Assembly: GCF_900142295.1 (NCBI RefSeq)
Contig: NZ_FSRL01000001.1
Coordinates: forward strand, 806,001-870,000
Direction of reading: 5' to 3'
Origin: Vannielia litorea
GTDB lineage: Bacteria > Pseudomonadota > Alphaproteobacteria > Rhodobacterales > Rhodobacteraceae
DNA length: 64,000 nt
In this document: positions 47,253-57,338 of the stretch, one piece after another
Position numbering within the stretch: the stretch's first letter is position 1
How the letters are laid out: each line of letters starts with the position of its first letter
Position numbers and translations under genes: made by a program
The notes under the pieces: generated by a model
Database searches by the model: none
Told to the model about the DNA's origin: nothing
What the model saw: the letters and a program-made list of their open reading frames with translations, nothing else

Positions 47253-48349
47253 CGAAGATAACCGGGGTCAAGGCACGCCTGTTCAACGTGCCGCTTGCGG
47301 AGGTCCTGAGCGATGCCAAGCACGGCGATCACACGCATTTCGAGCTGATCACCGCCACCGTCACGCTGGAGGACGGCAGCGAGGGCACGGGATACAGCTA
47401 TACCGGCGGGCGCGGGGGCCAGGCGATCACCGCCATGATCACACATGACCTTGCGCCCTTCCTGCTGGGCCGCGATGCCGAGGACGTGGAGGCGCTCTAC
47501 GAGGCGATGCAGTGGCATGTGCATTACGTCGCGCGTGGCGGCATTGCCTCCTTTGCCATTTCGGCGGTGGATATCGCGCTGTGGGACCTGCGCGGCAGGC
47601 GCAGCGGCCAGCCGCTGTGGAAGATGGCGGGCGGCGCGGCGTCGCGCTGCCGGGCCTATGCCGGGGGGATCGACCTGAATTTCCCGTTGCCCAAGCTGCT
47701 GGACAGCATTCGTGGCTACCTAGCGCGCGGCTTCAACGGGGTGAAGATCAAGATCGGACAGCCCGAGCTGGCCGAGGACGTGGCCCGGATCAAGGCGGTG
47801 CGCGAGCTGATCGGGCCGGACGTGGCCTTCATGGTCGATGCCAACTATGCGATGAGCGTGGAGCAGGCCATCGAGGCCGCCCGCGCCTTCGAGCCCTTCG
47901 ACCTGACCTGGTTCGAGGAGCCGACGATCCCCGACGATTACAAGGGCTATGGCCGGATTGCCGAGGAAACCGGCATGCCGCTGGCGATGGGGGAGAACCT
48001 CCACACGATCCATGAGTTCGAATACGCCTTCGAGGACGCGCGGCTTGCCTTCATCCAGCCCGACGCCAGCAATTGCGGCGGCATCACCGGCTGGCTGCAG
48101 GTGGCCGAGTTGAGCCGCAAGCACGGCCTGCCGGTTTGCAGCCACGGGATGCAGGAGCTGCACGTCAGCCTTGTCGCGGCCCAGCCCAACCCCGGCTGGA
48201 TCGAGGTCCATTCCTTTCCGATCGACGAATACACCCGCCGCCCGCTGGTGGTGGAGGATCACCTGGCCGTGGCGCCGGACACGCCCGGAACAGGCGTGGA
48301 ATTCGACTGGGACAAACTCAACGCAGCACATGAGGACATGAACCGATGA
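47249..48349 (+). CDS. Enolase-superfamily dehydratase/racemase (mandelate racemase subgroup)
   Basis: 366 residues. Barrel residues: base Lys in GVKIKIG (KxK), metal ligands in [15 protein letters not shown] and MGENLH, and the His-type base region [13 protein letters not shown]. Full KxK plus a C-terminal His is typical of sugar-acid dehydratases such as talarate/galactarate or arabinonate types. Substrate not assigned. Sits in the importer operon between the permease and alcohol dehydrogenase genes, overlapping both by 4 bases. Confidence 0.92.
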   Translation: MTKITGVKARLFNVPLAEVLSDAKHGDHTHFELITATVTLEDGSEGTGYSYTGGRGGQAITAMITHDLAPFLLGRDAEDVEALYEAMQWHVHYVARGGIASFAISAVDIALWDLRGRRSGQPLWKMAGGAASRCRAYAGGIDLNFPLPKLLDSIRGYLARGFNGVKIKIGQPELAEDVARIKAVRELIGPDVAFMVDANYAMSVEQAIEAARAFEPFDLTWFEEPTIPDDYKGYGRIAEETGMPLAMGENLHTIHEFEYAFEDARLAFIQPDASNCGGITGWLQVAELSRKHGLPVCSHGMQELHVSLVAAQPNPGWIEVHSFPIDEYTRRPLVVEDHLAVAPDTPGTGVEFDWDKLNAAHEDMNR

Positions 48350-49380
48350 GCACCATCACCGCCGCCTATTACCGCGGAAACAAGACCTTTGCCGTCGAAG
48401 AGGTCAACGCGCAGCCCCCCGCCGCAGGCGAGGTTCAGGTGCGGGTGGCCTATTGCGGCATCTGCGGCACCGACCTGCACGCCTATCACGGCAACATGGA
48501 CGCCCGCATCGGTTTCGAACGTATTCTCGGCCACGAGATGTCGGGCCGCATCGCGGCGGTGGGCGAGGGCGTCGAAGGCTGGTCCGAAGGCGACGCGGTC
48601 GTCGTGCGCCCTCTCGACCCCGGCGCGCCCAACCCGGCGACCGAGGCCGGCTACGCCCATGTCAGCCACAACATGAACTTCATCGGGCTCGACAGCGACG
48701 GCGCCTTCCAGCAGCTGTGGAACGTGCCCGCCTTTACCCTGCACGCCCTGCCCGAAGGGCTGCGGCTGGACCATGCGGCCCTGATCGAACCGGCCGCCGT
48801 GGCCTGCCATGACGTGCGCCTCTCGGGCCTCGCTCCGGGCGAGGACGTGGTCGTCATCGGCGGCGGGCCGATCGGCGTGCTGGTCGCCATGGTGGCCCGC
48901 GACGCGGGCGGCAAGGTCGTCATCTCCGAGGTCAACGAACACCGCCTCAAGATCGCGGGCCAGCTGGGCTTCGACACGATCAACCCGGTGAAGGAGGATC
49001 TGCCCGCGCTCATCAACGCCCGGACCGGCAACAAGGGTGCCGACGTTGTCTTCGAGGTATCGGGCACCCAGCCCGGCGTCGACGCCATGACCGCCGTCGC
49101 CGCCACCCGCGCCCGGATCGTCATGGTGGCGATCCATGCCAAGAAGCCGTCGGTGGACATGTTCCAGTTCTTCTGGCGCGAGCTGAAGCTGATCGGCGCG
49201 CGGCTCTACGAGCCCGAGGACTACGACAAGGCCATCACGCTGGTCGCCTCGGGGGCCATTGACGCGGACACGATGATTACCGACGTCAGCCCGCTGTCCG
49301 AGATCCAGGCGGCTTTCGAGAGGCTGGACAACAGCCCGACCGCGCTGAAGAGCCTCATCAAGGTGGGAGAGGTGGCATGA
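48346..49380 (+). CDS. Zinc-type medium-chain alcohol/polyol dehydrogenase lacking the structural zinc cysteines
   Basis: 344 residues. Catalytic zinc site: Cys in [10 protein letters not shown] and His-Glu in GHEMSG; NAD(P) loop [13 protein letters not shown]. The lobe that normally has four cysteines binding structural zinc instead reads [20 protein letters not shown], so that zinc is absent. Related enzymes oxidise threonine, butanediol, sorbitol or sugar acids. In this operon it may oxidise a hydroxyl group of the sugar acid. Overlaps neighbours by 4 bases on both sides. Confidence 0.92.
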   Translation: MSTITAAYYRGNKTFAVEEVNAQPPAAGEVQVRVAYCGICGTDLHAYHGNMDARIGFERILGHEMSGRIAAVGEGVEGWSEGDAVVVRPLDPGAPNPATEAGYAHVSHNMNFIGLDSDGAFQQLWNVPAFTLHALPEGLRLDHAALIEPAAVACHDVRLSGLAPGEDVVVIGGGPIGVLVAMVARDAGGKVVISEVNEHRLKIAGQLGFDTINPVKEDLPALINARTGNKGADVVFEVSGTQPGVDAMTAVAATRARIVMVAIHAKKPSVDMFQFFWRELKLIGARLYEPEDYDKAITLVASGAIDADTMITDVSPLSEIQAAFERLDNSPTALKSLIKVGEVA

Positions 49381-50144
49381 GCGACCTGAGCATGTTCGAC
49401 CTGACCGGCAAGACCGCCGTGGTGACCGGTGCCAAGCGCGGCATCGGGCGCGGCATGGCCGAGGCGCTGGCGCAGGCGGGGGCCGATATCGTGGGCGTCA
49501 GTGCCTCGCTGGCGCCCGGCTCCGAGGTGGAACAGGCGGTGACCGCGCTGGGGCGAAAGTTCACGCCCTACCAGTGCGATTTCTCCGACCGGAAGGCGGT
49601 GACCGCATTGGCCGCGCAGTTGCAAAAGGACGGCGTGGCGCCGGATATCCTCGTCAACAACGCGGGCACCATCAAGCGCAAGCCTGCCGCCGAGCACCCG
49701 GACGACTGGTGGGATGAGGTGATCGAGGTGAACCTCTCGGCGCAATTCGTGCTCAGCCGCGAGATCGGGCGCGGCATGGTGGAGCGCGGGCGGGGCAAGA
49801 TCATCTTCACCGCCTCGCTGCTGACCTTCCAGGGCGGCATCACCGTGCCGGGCTATGCGGCCTCGAAAGGCGGCATCGGCCAGTTGACCAAGGCACTGGC
49901 CAACGAATGGGCCGGCAAGGGGGTGAACGTGAATGCCATCGCGCCGGGCTACATTGCCACCGACAACACGCAGGCGCTGCAGGACGATCCGGCGCGGTCA
50001 AAATCCATCCTCGAGCGCATCCCCGCCGGGCGCTGGGGCAGGCCGCAGGATTTTGCGGGCCCGGTGGTCTTTTTGGCCTCCGCGGCCTCGGACTACGTCA
50101 ACGGCGAGATCCTCGTCGTGGATGGGGGCTGGATGGGCCGGTAG
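49377..50144 (+). CDS. Short-chain dehydrogenase, KduD-like (2-deoxy-D-gluconate 3-dehydrogenase type)
   Basis: 255 residues, classical SDR. Cofactor loop TGAKRGIGRGMAEAL, NNAG, catalytic YAASK with Ser in FTASLL. The C-terminal block NAIAPGYIATDNTQAL, RIPAGRWGRPQDFAGP and SASDYVNG-like AASDYVNGEILVVDGGW is very close to KduD, which reduces diketo-deoxy sugar acids to KDG in uronate breakdown. Last gene of the operon; a convergent hairpin follows. Confidence 0.93.
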   Translation: MSDLSMFDLTGKTAVVTGAKRGIGRGMAEALAQAGADIVGVSASLAPGSEVEQAVTALGRKFTPYQCDFSDRKAVTALAAQLQKDGVAPDILVNNAGTIKRKPAAEHPDDWWDEVIEVNLSAQFVLSREIGRGMVERGRGKIIFTASLLTFQGGITVPGYAASKGGIGQLTKALANEWAGKGVNVNAIAPGYIATDNTQALQDDPARSKSILERIPAGRWGRPQDFAGPVVFLASAASDYVNGEILVVDGGWMGR

Positions 50145-50156
50145 ATCATGGGCGTG

Positions 50157-50183
50157 CCGGCCCCCTCGGATGCGGGGGGTCGG
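50157..50183. terminator. Stem-loop between convergent operon ends
   Basis: CCGGCCCCC (50157-50165) and GGGGGTCGG (50175-50183) form a 9-bp stem with one G-U pair. It lies in the 71-base gap between the KduD-like stop and the end of the 12-gene minus-strand operon. There is no clear T-run on either strand, so termination is possible but not certain. Confidence 0.4.
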
Positions 50184-50215
50184 CGGAAGGGGGAGCAGGG
50201 GGCCTTTGAGCGATT

Positions 50216-51331
50216 TCAGGCGAAGATGCGCTCCAGCGCGTCCACCTCGACCCCGAGCCCCGGAGCCTCGGAGAGCGTGACCCGGCCATCAGTGAGGTCG
50301 AGCGGAAAGACGGCATCGCGGAAGGTGTTTTCATTCGCGTCGCACTCCAGGAGCCCGGGCCCGCCCGCCGCCGCGAGCAGGTGGGCAGAGGCCGCCAGCG
50401 CGACCCCACCCCCCAGCGAGTGCGGGCAATAGGCCAGCCCTTCCGCCACGACCTGCTGCGCCACGGGCAGACATTCGGTGATGCCGCCCCACTTGGCGAC
50501 GTCGGGCTGCACCACGTCCAGCCATTTGCCGCCTGTGGCCGCGTCATAGTCCGCCCGGGTCAGAAAGTTCTCGCCTCCGGCCAGCGGCACGGGTGTGGCG
50601 GCCTTGAGCGCTTGCCAGGCGGCGGTAGGCGTATCGACGGGCATCGGTTCTTCCATCCACCGGGGGCGATGGTCTGCGATCCAGGCCAGGGCGGCCTGCG
50701 CCTGATCCGGTGCCCAGCCCTGGTTGGCGTCGAGCATGAAGCTCTCGCCTGCGCCCATCTCCGCCGCGAGGGCTTCGACATTGGCACGGTCGGTGGCCTC
50801 GCCGAAGCCGACCTTGAGCTTGAAGGCCCGGTGCCCCGCTGCCCGAGCGGCGGCGACGGTGCCCAGCACGCCCGTCGGGTTGATGCCGCTGGCATAGGCC
50901 GGGATCTGGCGGTTCGTGCCGCCCATCAGCGCATGGAGCGGCAGCCCGGCGCGGCGCGCGGCCATGTCCCAGACCGCGATATCGACACCGGCGATGGCTT
51001 GGGCGATCGGCCCCGGTTCGCCGGTTTGCAGCCGCAGGATGCGCAGCGCGGCGGTGAGGGTCGTGTAGCAATCCTGCGGGCTGGCAAAGTCCTTGCCGGT
51101 GATCCGGGGGGCGATCTCGGTCTCGACAAGCCTTGCGCGATGCTCGGCGCCGCAGACCGGGAAATTGCACCAGACCTCACCGTACCCCTGCACGCCCGAG
51201 GCCTCCGTGACCCGGACAAGCAGGGTGGGCCGGTCGCGCATGAGGCCGAAGGAGGTTTGAACGGGCGTCGAGATCGGGGTTCGCACCAGCCTGGTTTCGA
51301 CGGCCGTCAGCTGCAGGGGCATCAGGGTCAT
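50216..51331 (-). CDS. Enolase-superfamily dehydratase/racemase (MR/MLE family)
   Basis: 371 residues. N-terminal cap MPLQLTAVETRLVRTPI..., base motif FKLKVGFGEA (KxK), metal ligands in LDANQGW, WMEEPMPVD and AGGENF, and the C-terminal YCPHSLGGGVALAASAH. Likely dehydrates an aldonic acid. Last gene of a 12-gene operon that also encodes an aldose dehydrogenase and a lactonase-like protein just upstream, which would supply its aldonate substrate. AAAGG is 6 bases before the ATG. Confidence 0.92.
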   Translation of the reverse strand: MTLMPLQLTAVETRLVRTPISTPVQTSFGLMRDRPTLLVRVTEASGVQGYGEVWCNFPVCGAEHRARLVETEIAPRITGKDFASPQDCYTTLTAALRILRLQTGEPGPIAQAIAGVDIAVWDMAARRAGLPLHALMGGTNRQIPAYASGINPTGVLGTVAAARAAGHRAFKLKVGFGEATDRANVEALAAEMGAGESFMLDANQGWAPDQAQAALAWIADHRPRWMEEPMPVDTPTAAWQALKAATPVPLAGGENFLTRADYDAATGGKWLDVVQPDVAKWGGITECLPVAQQVVAEGLAYCPHSLGGGVALAASAHLLAAAGGPGLLECDANENTFRDAVFPLDLTDGRVTLSEAPGLGVEVDALERIFA

Positions 51332-51340
51332 GGGTGCCTT

Positions 51341-52180
51341 TCAGTAAAGCCGCAGGGCGTTGCCCCTGTAAATCGCCTTCCGGCCCGCGCTGGGCACCTC
51401 GGCGGCCTCCAGGGCCTCGTCGAGCAGGTTACGCCAATGGCCCGGCGTGGCCAGAGCCGTGGCGACGGGCCAGTTGCTGGCGTAGAGCAGGCGATCGCTG
51501 CCGAACAACGCCAGCATCGCATCGAGGTGGCGGGTTGTCAGGGCGCGGTCGTGCTCGGGCGTGCCGTCGAGCGGCAGGCCGGACAGTTTGACATGGAGGT
51601 TGGGCAAGCCTGCGAGCGGGGCGATGGCGGCACGCCAGCTGTTGAAATGCGCCGGGTCGCCGTCGGGCAGGCCGAAATGCGCAAGAACGACCGGCAGCTC
51701 CGGCTGTGCCGCAGCGAGCGCCGCGACCGCGCCGAAGAGCGGCGGCGGTGCCAGCACCTCGACCAGGGCGCCGTGATCGCGCAGGGCACCGCAGGTCTGG
51801 AGCGCGGCCGCGCTGCGCAGGTAGCCTTCGGGGTCGGCGTCGAGCAGGGGGGTGAAGCGGAGGCCGCGAAAGGCGGGGTCGCGCGCCTGTTCGGCCAGTT
51901 GCCTGCCGCAGTCGGGGTCGCGCAGGTCGACCCAGCCGACGACCGAGCGAAACACCTGGTGCCGGTGGCAGAGATCGAGGCAATGCAGCGCGTGCTTCAC
52001 GGTGGCGGGGCCGTGGACCAGCACGGCACTTTCTGCACGGGTTTGGGCCAGCACGGGGGCGAGGTCTTCGGGCAGGAAGGCCTTGCCGGTGAGCGCGGGA
52101 AACTGCCTTTCGGCGATGAAGGTTTCGCCGCGGCTGCGGTCCCAGATGTGGACATGGGCGTCGATGGCGGTGATGGGCAC
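51341..52180 (-). CDS. Amidohydrolase-family (COG3618) lactonase-like TIM-barrel hydrolase
   Basis: 279 residues. The metal-binding N-terminus ITAIDAHVHIWDR gives the HxH motif; RGLRFTPLL, VVLAHFGLPDGD and YASNWPVA complete the barrel signature of the amidohydrolase-2 group that includes L-fuconolactonase. Opens a sugar lactone to the aldonate. The start is GTG at 52180 with GGAGAG about 7 bases upstream, one base after the stop of the aldo/keto reductase gene, the enzyme that would make the lactone. Confidence 0.9.
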   Translation of the reverse strand: MPITAIDAHVHIWDRSRGETFIAERQFPALTGKAFLPEDLAPVLAQTRAESAVLVHGPATVKHALHCLDLCHRHQVFRSVVGWVDLRDPDCGRQLAEQARDPAFRGLRFTPLLDADPEGYLRSAAALQTCGALRDHGALVEVLAPPPLFGAVAALAAAQPELPVVLAHFGLPDGDPAHFNSWRAAIAPLAGLPNLHVKLSGLPLDGTPEHDRALTTRHLDAMLALFGSDRLLYASNWPVATALATPGHWRNLLDEALEAAEVPSAGRKAIYRGNALRLY

Positions 52181-52181
52181 G

Positions 52182-53116
52182 TCAGCTCTCTCCGGTGGGG
52201 GCGGGGATGCCCAGCTCCGCCAGCGCGGGCCAGAGCGTGGCGGGCAGGGGGGCGGCGAGGTCGGCAAGGTTGGATTGCAGGCCGGCCGGATCGGTCAGCC
52301 CCAGCACCAGCCGCGTGACCGCCGGGTGGGCGGCGCTGTAGTGCAGGGCGGCGCGCTTGAGCGGGATGCCCTGCGCCGCGCAAACGGATTGTATCGCGCG
52401 GACCCGGGCCCGCGTTGCCTCGTCCGGGGCCTGGTAGTCGAAGCGCGTTGTCGCGTCGTCGGGGCCGGTGGCGAGGATGCCGGAGTTGAAGGGCGCGGCC
52501 AGCTCCACCTCGACGCCCCGCGACAGGCAGAGCGGAAACAGCTCGTCCGCCGCCGACTGGTCGAGCAGGGTGAAGCGACCGGCGACCATGAGCACATCGG
52601 GCTCCGCCGCGCGCAGCAGGGCCAGATGCGTGGCGGCGACATTGCTGCCGCAGCCGATGGCGCCCACAAGGCCTTGCGACTTCAACTCGGCCAGCGCGGG
52701 CAGGGCGCCCTTCAGGGCCGCGCCGATGTGGGTGTCGCAGTCGTGGACGAAGGCGATGTCGAGCCGGTCCACGCCCAGCCGCTCGAGGCTGGCCTCGACG
52801 GAGCGCAGGGTGGCGTCGCGGGAGTAGTCGCGCCAGTCGCCGGGGTTGTCCTTGGGGTTGGTGACGGCTGCCGCATAATCGCGGTAGCGCCCGACCTTGG
52901 TCGAGAGCGCGTATTCATCTCGCGGAAGGCCCCTCAGAAGCCGCCCCAGGCGCTCCTCCGACAGCCCGCCGCCGTAGAGCGGCGCGGTGTCGAAGCGGCG
53001 GATGCCCAGCTCCCAGGCGGCGGCCATCATGCGCTCGGCCTGTGCATCGGGGATCGGGGCGGTGTTGGTTGTGCCCAGCAGGCCGAACCCGAGGCCCACG
53101 GGCTTGACGGATGAGC

Positions 53117-53120
<4 letters not shown>
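52182..53120 (-). CDS. Aldo/keto reductase, D-threo-aldose/L-fucose 1-dehydrogenase-like
   Basis: 312 residues. AKR catalytic residues: FDTAPLYGGGLSEERLG (Asp, Tyr), LSTKVGR (Lys) and IAFVHDCD (His). The layout, with PLYGGGLSEERLG and RDYSRDATLRSVEASLERL, matches the D-threo-aldose dehydrogenase/pyridoxal group, which oxidises L-fucose, D-arabinose and related aldoses at C1 to lactones. ATGA overlap with the upstream ATPase gene and a 1-base gap to the lactonase-like gene. Confidence 0.9.
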
Positions 53121-54184
<1,064 letters not shown>

Positions 54185-54198
54185 GGGGACTCCGGGGC

Positions 54199-55086
54199 TT
54201 ACAGACGGCGCGCTTCGTTGCGCAGGTAGAGCAGCGTGAAGGCCGCCGAGATGATGAGGATGGAAACGGCGACGGTGGCCGCCTGGGCAAACTGGAAATC
54301 CACGAAGGCGAGGCGGAAGGTGAGCGTGGAGAGCACTTCGGTTGCGCGGCCCGGTCCGCCGCCGGTGGAGAGCCAGACCAGCGGGAAGAGCTGGAAGGTC
54401 CAGATCAGGTCGAGCAGGGCGACGCCGTAGATCACCGGTTTCAGCTGCGGCAGGGTGACGTGCCAGAATTTGTGCCAGAAGCCCGCGCCGTCGATCTCGG
54501 CGGCCTCGTAGAGCTCGCGCGGGACGGTCTGCAGGCCGGAGAGAAAGCTGACCATGATGAAGGGATAGCCGCGCCAGGTGGAGATCAGCAGCAGCGACCA
54601 CATGGCGAGGTCGGGATTGCCCAGCCAGTCGAGCGGCTCCGATGTAAGGCCCAGCCATTGCAGGACGTAGTTGACCAGTCCGAAGGGATTGAGCAGCAGT
54701 TGCCAGTTCAGCGCCACGACCACGGCGGTGAAGATCCAGGGCAGCACCAGCATGGAGCGAAAGAAGGTGCGGGCGCGCGGGTTGATATCGGCATTGACCA
54801 GCAACGCCAGCCCGATGCCGACGACCATGTGTCCGGCCACCGAGCCGATGGTGAAGACCAGGGTGTTGAGCCCCGCGCTCCAGTAGCCGGGATCGGTGAG
54901 CAGCGTGGTGTAGTTGTCGAGGCCCACCCAGGTGGGGTTCCGCTCGACGATGACGTTGTCGTAGAGCGAATATTCGACGACCTTGTAGAGCGGCACCGAG
55001 AGCAGCGCCCCGAGAATCACCAGCCCCGGCAGCAGGAACAGGTAGGGCGTGCCACGTGTGGTCATCTGGCGAAGCATTGCAGTCAC
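54199..55086 (-). CDS. Sugar ABC transporter permease (MalF-like)
   Basis: 295 residues with six membrane segments and the EAA loop YEAAEIDGAGFWHKFWHVTLPQLKP. GAGGA lies 7 bases before a GTG start at 55086; the ATG three codons later is too far from it. Follows the binding-protein gene after a 70-base gap with a perfect hairpin. Confidence 0.95.
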   Translation of the reverse strand: MTAMLRQMTTRGTPYLFLLPGLVILGALLSVPLYKVVEYSLYDNVIVERNPTWVGLDNYTTLLTDPGYWSAGLNTLVFTIGSVAGHMVVGIGLALLVNADINPRARTFFRSMLVLPWIFTAVVVALNWQLLLNPFGLVNYVLQWLGLTSEPLDWLGNPDLAMWSLLLISTWRGYPFIMVSFLSGLQTVPRELYEAAEIDGAGFWHKFWHVTLPQLKPVIYGVALLDLIWTFQLFPLVWLSTGGGPGRATEVLSTLTFRLAFVDFQFAQAATVAVSILIISAAFTLLYLRNEARRL

Positions 55087-55110
55087 TGGTTCGTCCTCAT
55101 GGGCAGGGCG

Positions 55111-55138
55111 GGCCGGGCGCGCGTATGCGCCCGGCCCT
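55111..55138 (-). other. Perfect 11-bp stem-loop after the binding-protein gene
   Basis: GGGCCGGGCGC (55111-55121) pairs perfectly with GCGCCCGGCCC (55128-55138) over a 6-base loop. It lies 18 bases after the binding-protein stop on the minus strand, without a T-run. Confidence 0.85.
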
Positions 55139-55156
55139 GTACGATCACTGGGCGTG

Positions 55157-56404
55157 TTACTTGGCGAGGTCCAACCAGCGCGCCTGGACGGCGGCTGCGG
55201 TCTCTTCGGGCGTCTTGTCGCCGCGCAGCATGGACTGGATTTCCTCGGTCATGACCGACCAGCTGCCGGCCGCCTTGGGCGACTGGCGCATTTCCTCGAC
55301 GGGTGTGTCGCCTTCGAGGATCTCCATCTGCTTGAGCAGCGTCTCGTCGGCGCCCTCGCGGACCATGTCCAGCGCGGCGAGGTTGCCGGGCAGGGCGTTG
55401 GCGGCCTTGGCGGCGCGGGCGTTGACCTCGGGCGAGAGCAGGTAGTCGACGAAGGTCCAGGCGTCTTCCTTGTTGTCGCTGTCGGCGGAGATGCCGATTT
55501 CCCAACCGTGGACGCGATAGGCCTTGTCGCCGTTCGAGGGCACACGCACCAGCGTGTAGTCGAGATCCGGGTTGCGGCCGGTGATCGAGCTGGAGTGCAC
55601 CCCCGGCGAGATCAGGAAACCGGTGCGCCCGGCGATGAACTCCTCGAGATCGACACCGCCGGTGCGCGATGCCGCGCCCGGCGCGATGCCGCCCGCGTCG
55701 TTCATGTCCTTGAGGAATTGCAGCGTCTCGACGACCTTGGGATTGTCGAAGTTGGGGGTGGTGCCGTCCATGATCCGCCCGCCATTGGCGTAGAGCAGCG
55801 GCAGGAAGGTCAGGATCGGCCCGTTCGAGGGCGGCTGCGAGGAAAACGGCATCCCGATGCCCGAGGTGCCATCCTCCAGCGCCGAGATTGCCTTGGCCTG
55901 AGCGGCGAACTCCTCCCAGGTCGCGGGGGGCGCGTCGAAGCCGGCCTTGCGCACCAGGCCCATGTTGACATGCATCACGAAGGGAAAGGCGTTGAGCGGC
56001 ACCATCCAGCTGTGCCCGTCGATCTGGCCCAGGGGCGCTTCGACCAGGTCCTCCGTCGCAAAGCTGTTGCCCTCGCGGGCCAGGTATTCGTCGAGCGGCT
56101 CGAGGATGCCGATATCGAGAAACTCCTTGGTCCAGGGCATGTTGAGGCCGAGCACGTCGGAGCCCACGCCGATGGCGTTGTCGGTCACGATGCTTTCGCG
56201 CACCTTGCCGAAGGGCTGGGTCACCAGCTTGACGGTGATGTCGGGGTGCTTGGCCTGGAAGTCGGCGACCAGCTCGTCATAGAAGCCGGTCGAGTCCTCC
56301 GCGGCAAACCATTGCAGCCATTCGATCTCGCCGGCCTGTGCGGCCAGCGGGGTCAGCGCCGTCGCGGTGGCGAGCGCCCATGCGGTGAAACGGGTCTTCA
56401 TCAT
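55157..56404 (-). CDS. CUT1-type sugar ABC transporter substrate-binding protein
   Basis: 415 residues. Signal peptide near residues 1-25 (FTAWALATATALTPLAAQA), then EIEWLQWF. SBP_bac_1 features include FYDELVADFQAKHPDITVKLV, WMVPLNAFPFVMHVN and WEIGISADSDNKEDAWTFVDYL. AAGGAGGAG is 7 bases before the ATG. The gene lies between the two permease genes, an unusual order for a CUT1 system. Confidence 0.95.
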   Translation of the reverse strand: MMKTRFTAWALATATALTPLAAQAGEIEWLQWFAAEDSTGFYDELVADFQAKHPDITVKLVTQPFGKVRESIVTDNAIGVGSDVLGLNMPWTKEFLDIGILEPLDEYLAREGNSFATEDLVEAPLGQIDGHSWMVPLNAFPFVMHVNMGLVRKAGFDAPPATWEEFAAQAKAISALEDGTSGIGMPFSSQPPSNGPILTFLPLLYANGGRIMDGTTPNFDNPKVVETLQFLKDMNDAGGIAPGAASRTGGVDLEEFIAGRTGFLISPGVHSSSITGRNPDLDYTLVRVPSNGDKAYRVHGWEIGISADSDNKEDAWTFVDYLLSPEVNARAAKAANALPGNLAALDMVREGADETLLKQMEILEGDTPVEEMRQSPKAAGSWSVMTEEIQSMLRGDKTPEETAAAVQARWLDLAK

Positions 56405-56459
56405 CGGTAGTCTCCTCCTTGGTGGTCGCGGGGCGCTCTTGCCCCGCGGAATGGGCTCT

Positions 56460-57338
56460 TCACCCCTTGACGCCGCCCGCGGACAAACCGCCGACGACAA
56501 ATCTCTGGACGAGCATGAACAGGATCAGCACCGGCAGGGAGCCGATCACCGAGAACGCCATCATCTCGTCCCACTTCAGGCCGAACTCGCCGACCATCAT
56601 CGAAATCCCCACCGGCACGGTGCGCATGTCCATCGACCGGGTCAGCGCCAGCGCGAAGAGGAACTCGTTCCAGGCCAGCAGAAAGGTGTAGACCGCGGTC
56701 GAGATGATCCCCGGCAGCGCCACGGGCAGCAGCACCCGCACCAGCACGCCCAGCGGGGTGCAGCCGTCGATGGTGGCGGCCTCGTCGAAATCGCGCGGGA
56801 TGGTGTCGAGGTAGCCGTTCATCATCACGATGGAGTAGGGCAGCGCGAAGGTCAGATAGGTCAGGACCAGGCCCCAGAGCGTGTCGTAGAGGCCCAGAAA
56901 GACGATCACGCCGAAATAGGGGATGAGCAGCGTGATCGTTGGCACCATCTGGGTGGTGATGACGAAGAGCTTGGCCACCCGGTCGCCGAAGAAGCGATAG
57001 CGCGAGAAGCCGAAGGCCGCGAGCGTGCCGATCACCAGCGACAGGAAGGTGACCGCCAGCCCGACGAGGTAGCTGTTGAGCAGGAAGGTGCGGAACTTCG
57101 GGTCGGTCAGCACCTTGGCATAGCCGCCCCAGTGGAACTCGTCCGGAAGCAGGCGCGGCGGCAACGAAAAGGTCTCGGTCGTGGGTTTCAGCGAGACCGA
57201 GATCATCCAGAGGATCGGAAACACCAGGATGAAGGTCACCACCGTCAGTGCGGCATAGGTCCCTGCCTGCCGCCAGCGACGCCGGCGTTCCTCGTTGACG
57301 GCACGGCGCGCGGCCGAGGGGTGGGCGGTATCGGCCAT
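56460..57338 (-). CDS. Sugar ABC transporter permease (MalG-like)
   Basis: 292 residues with six membrane segments. N-terminal charged tail, VVTFILVFPILWMISVSLKP, the EAA loop RDFDEAATIDGCTPLGVLVRVLLPVALPG and the C-terminal FVVGGLSAGGVKG typical of the group. Its ATG overlaps the upstream dehydratase stop by one base. It precedes the binding-protein gene (55-base gap). Confidence 0.95.
   Translation of the reverse strand: MADTAHPSAARRAVNEERRRRWRQAGTYAALTVVTFILVFPILWMISVSLKPTTETFSLPPRLLPDEFHWGGYAKVLTDPKFRTFLLNSYLVGLAVTFLSLVIGTLAAFGFSRYRFFGDRVAKLFVITTQMVPTITLLIPYFGVIVFLGLYDTLWGLVLTYLTFALPYSIVMMNGYLDTIPRDFDEAATIDGCTPLGVLVRVLLPVALPGIISTAVYTFLLAWNEFLFALALTRSMDMRTVPVGISMMVGEFGLKWDEMMAFSVIGSLPVLILFMLVQRFVVGGLSAGGVKG

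Noticed and set aside
50381..52318. A 645-codon plus-strand frame across the dehydratase and lactonase genes
   Set aside because: The minus-strand products show full family motifs (KLKVG, DANQGW, HVHIWD). The plus frame has none and spans two real genes.
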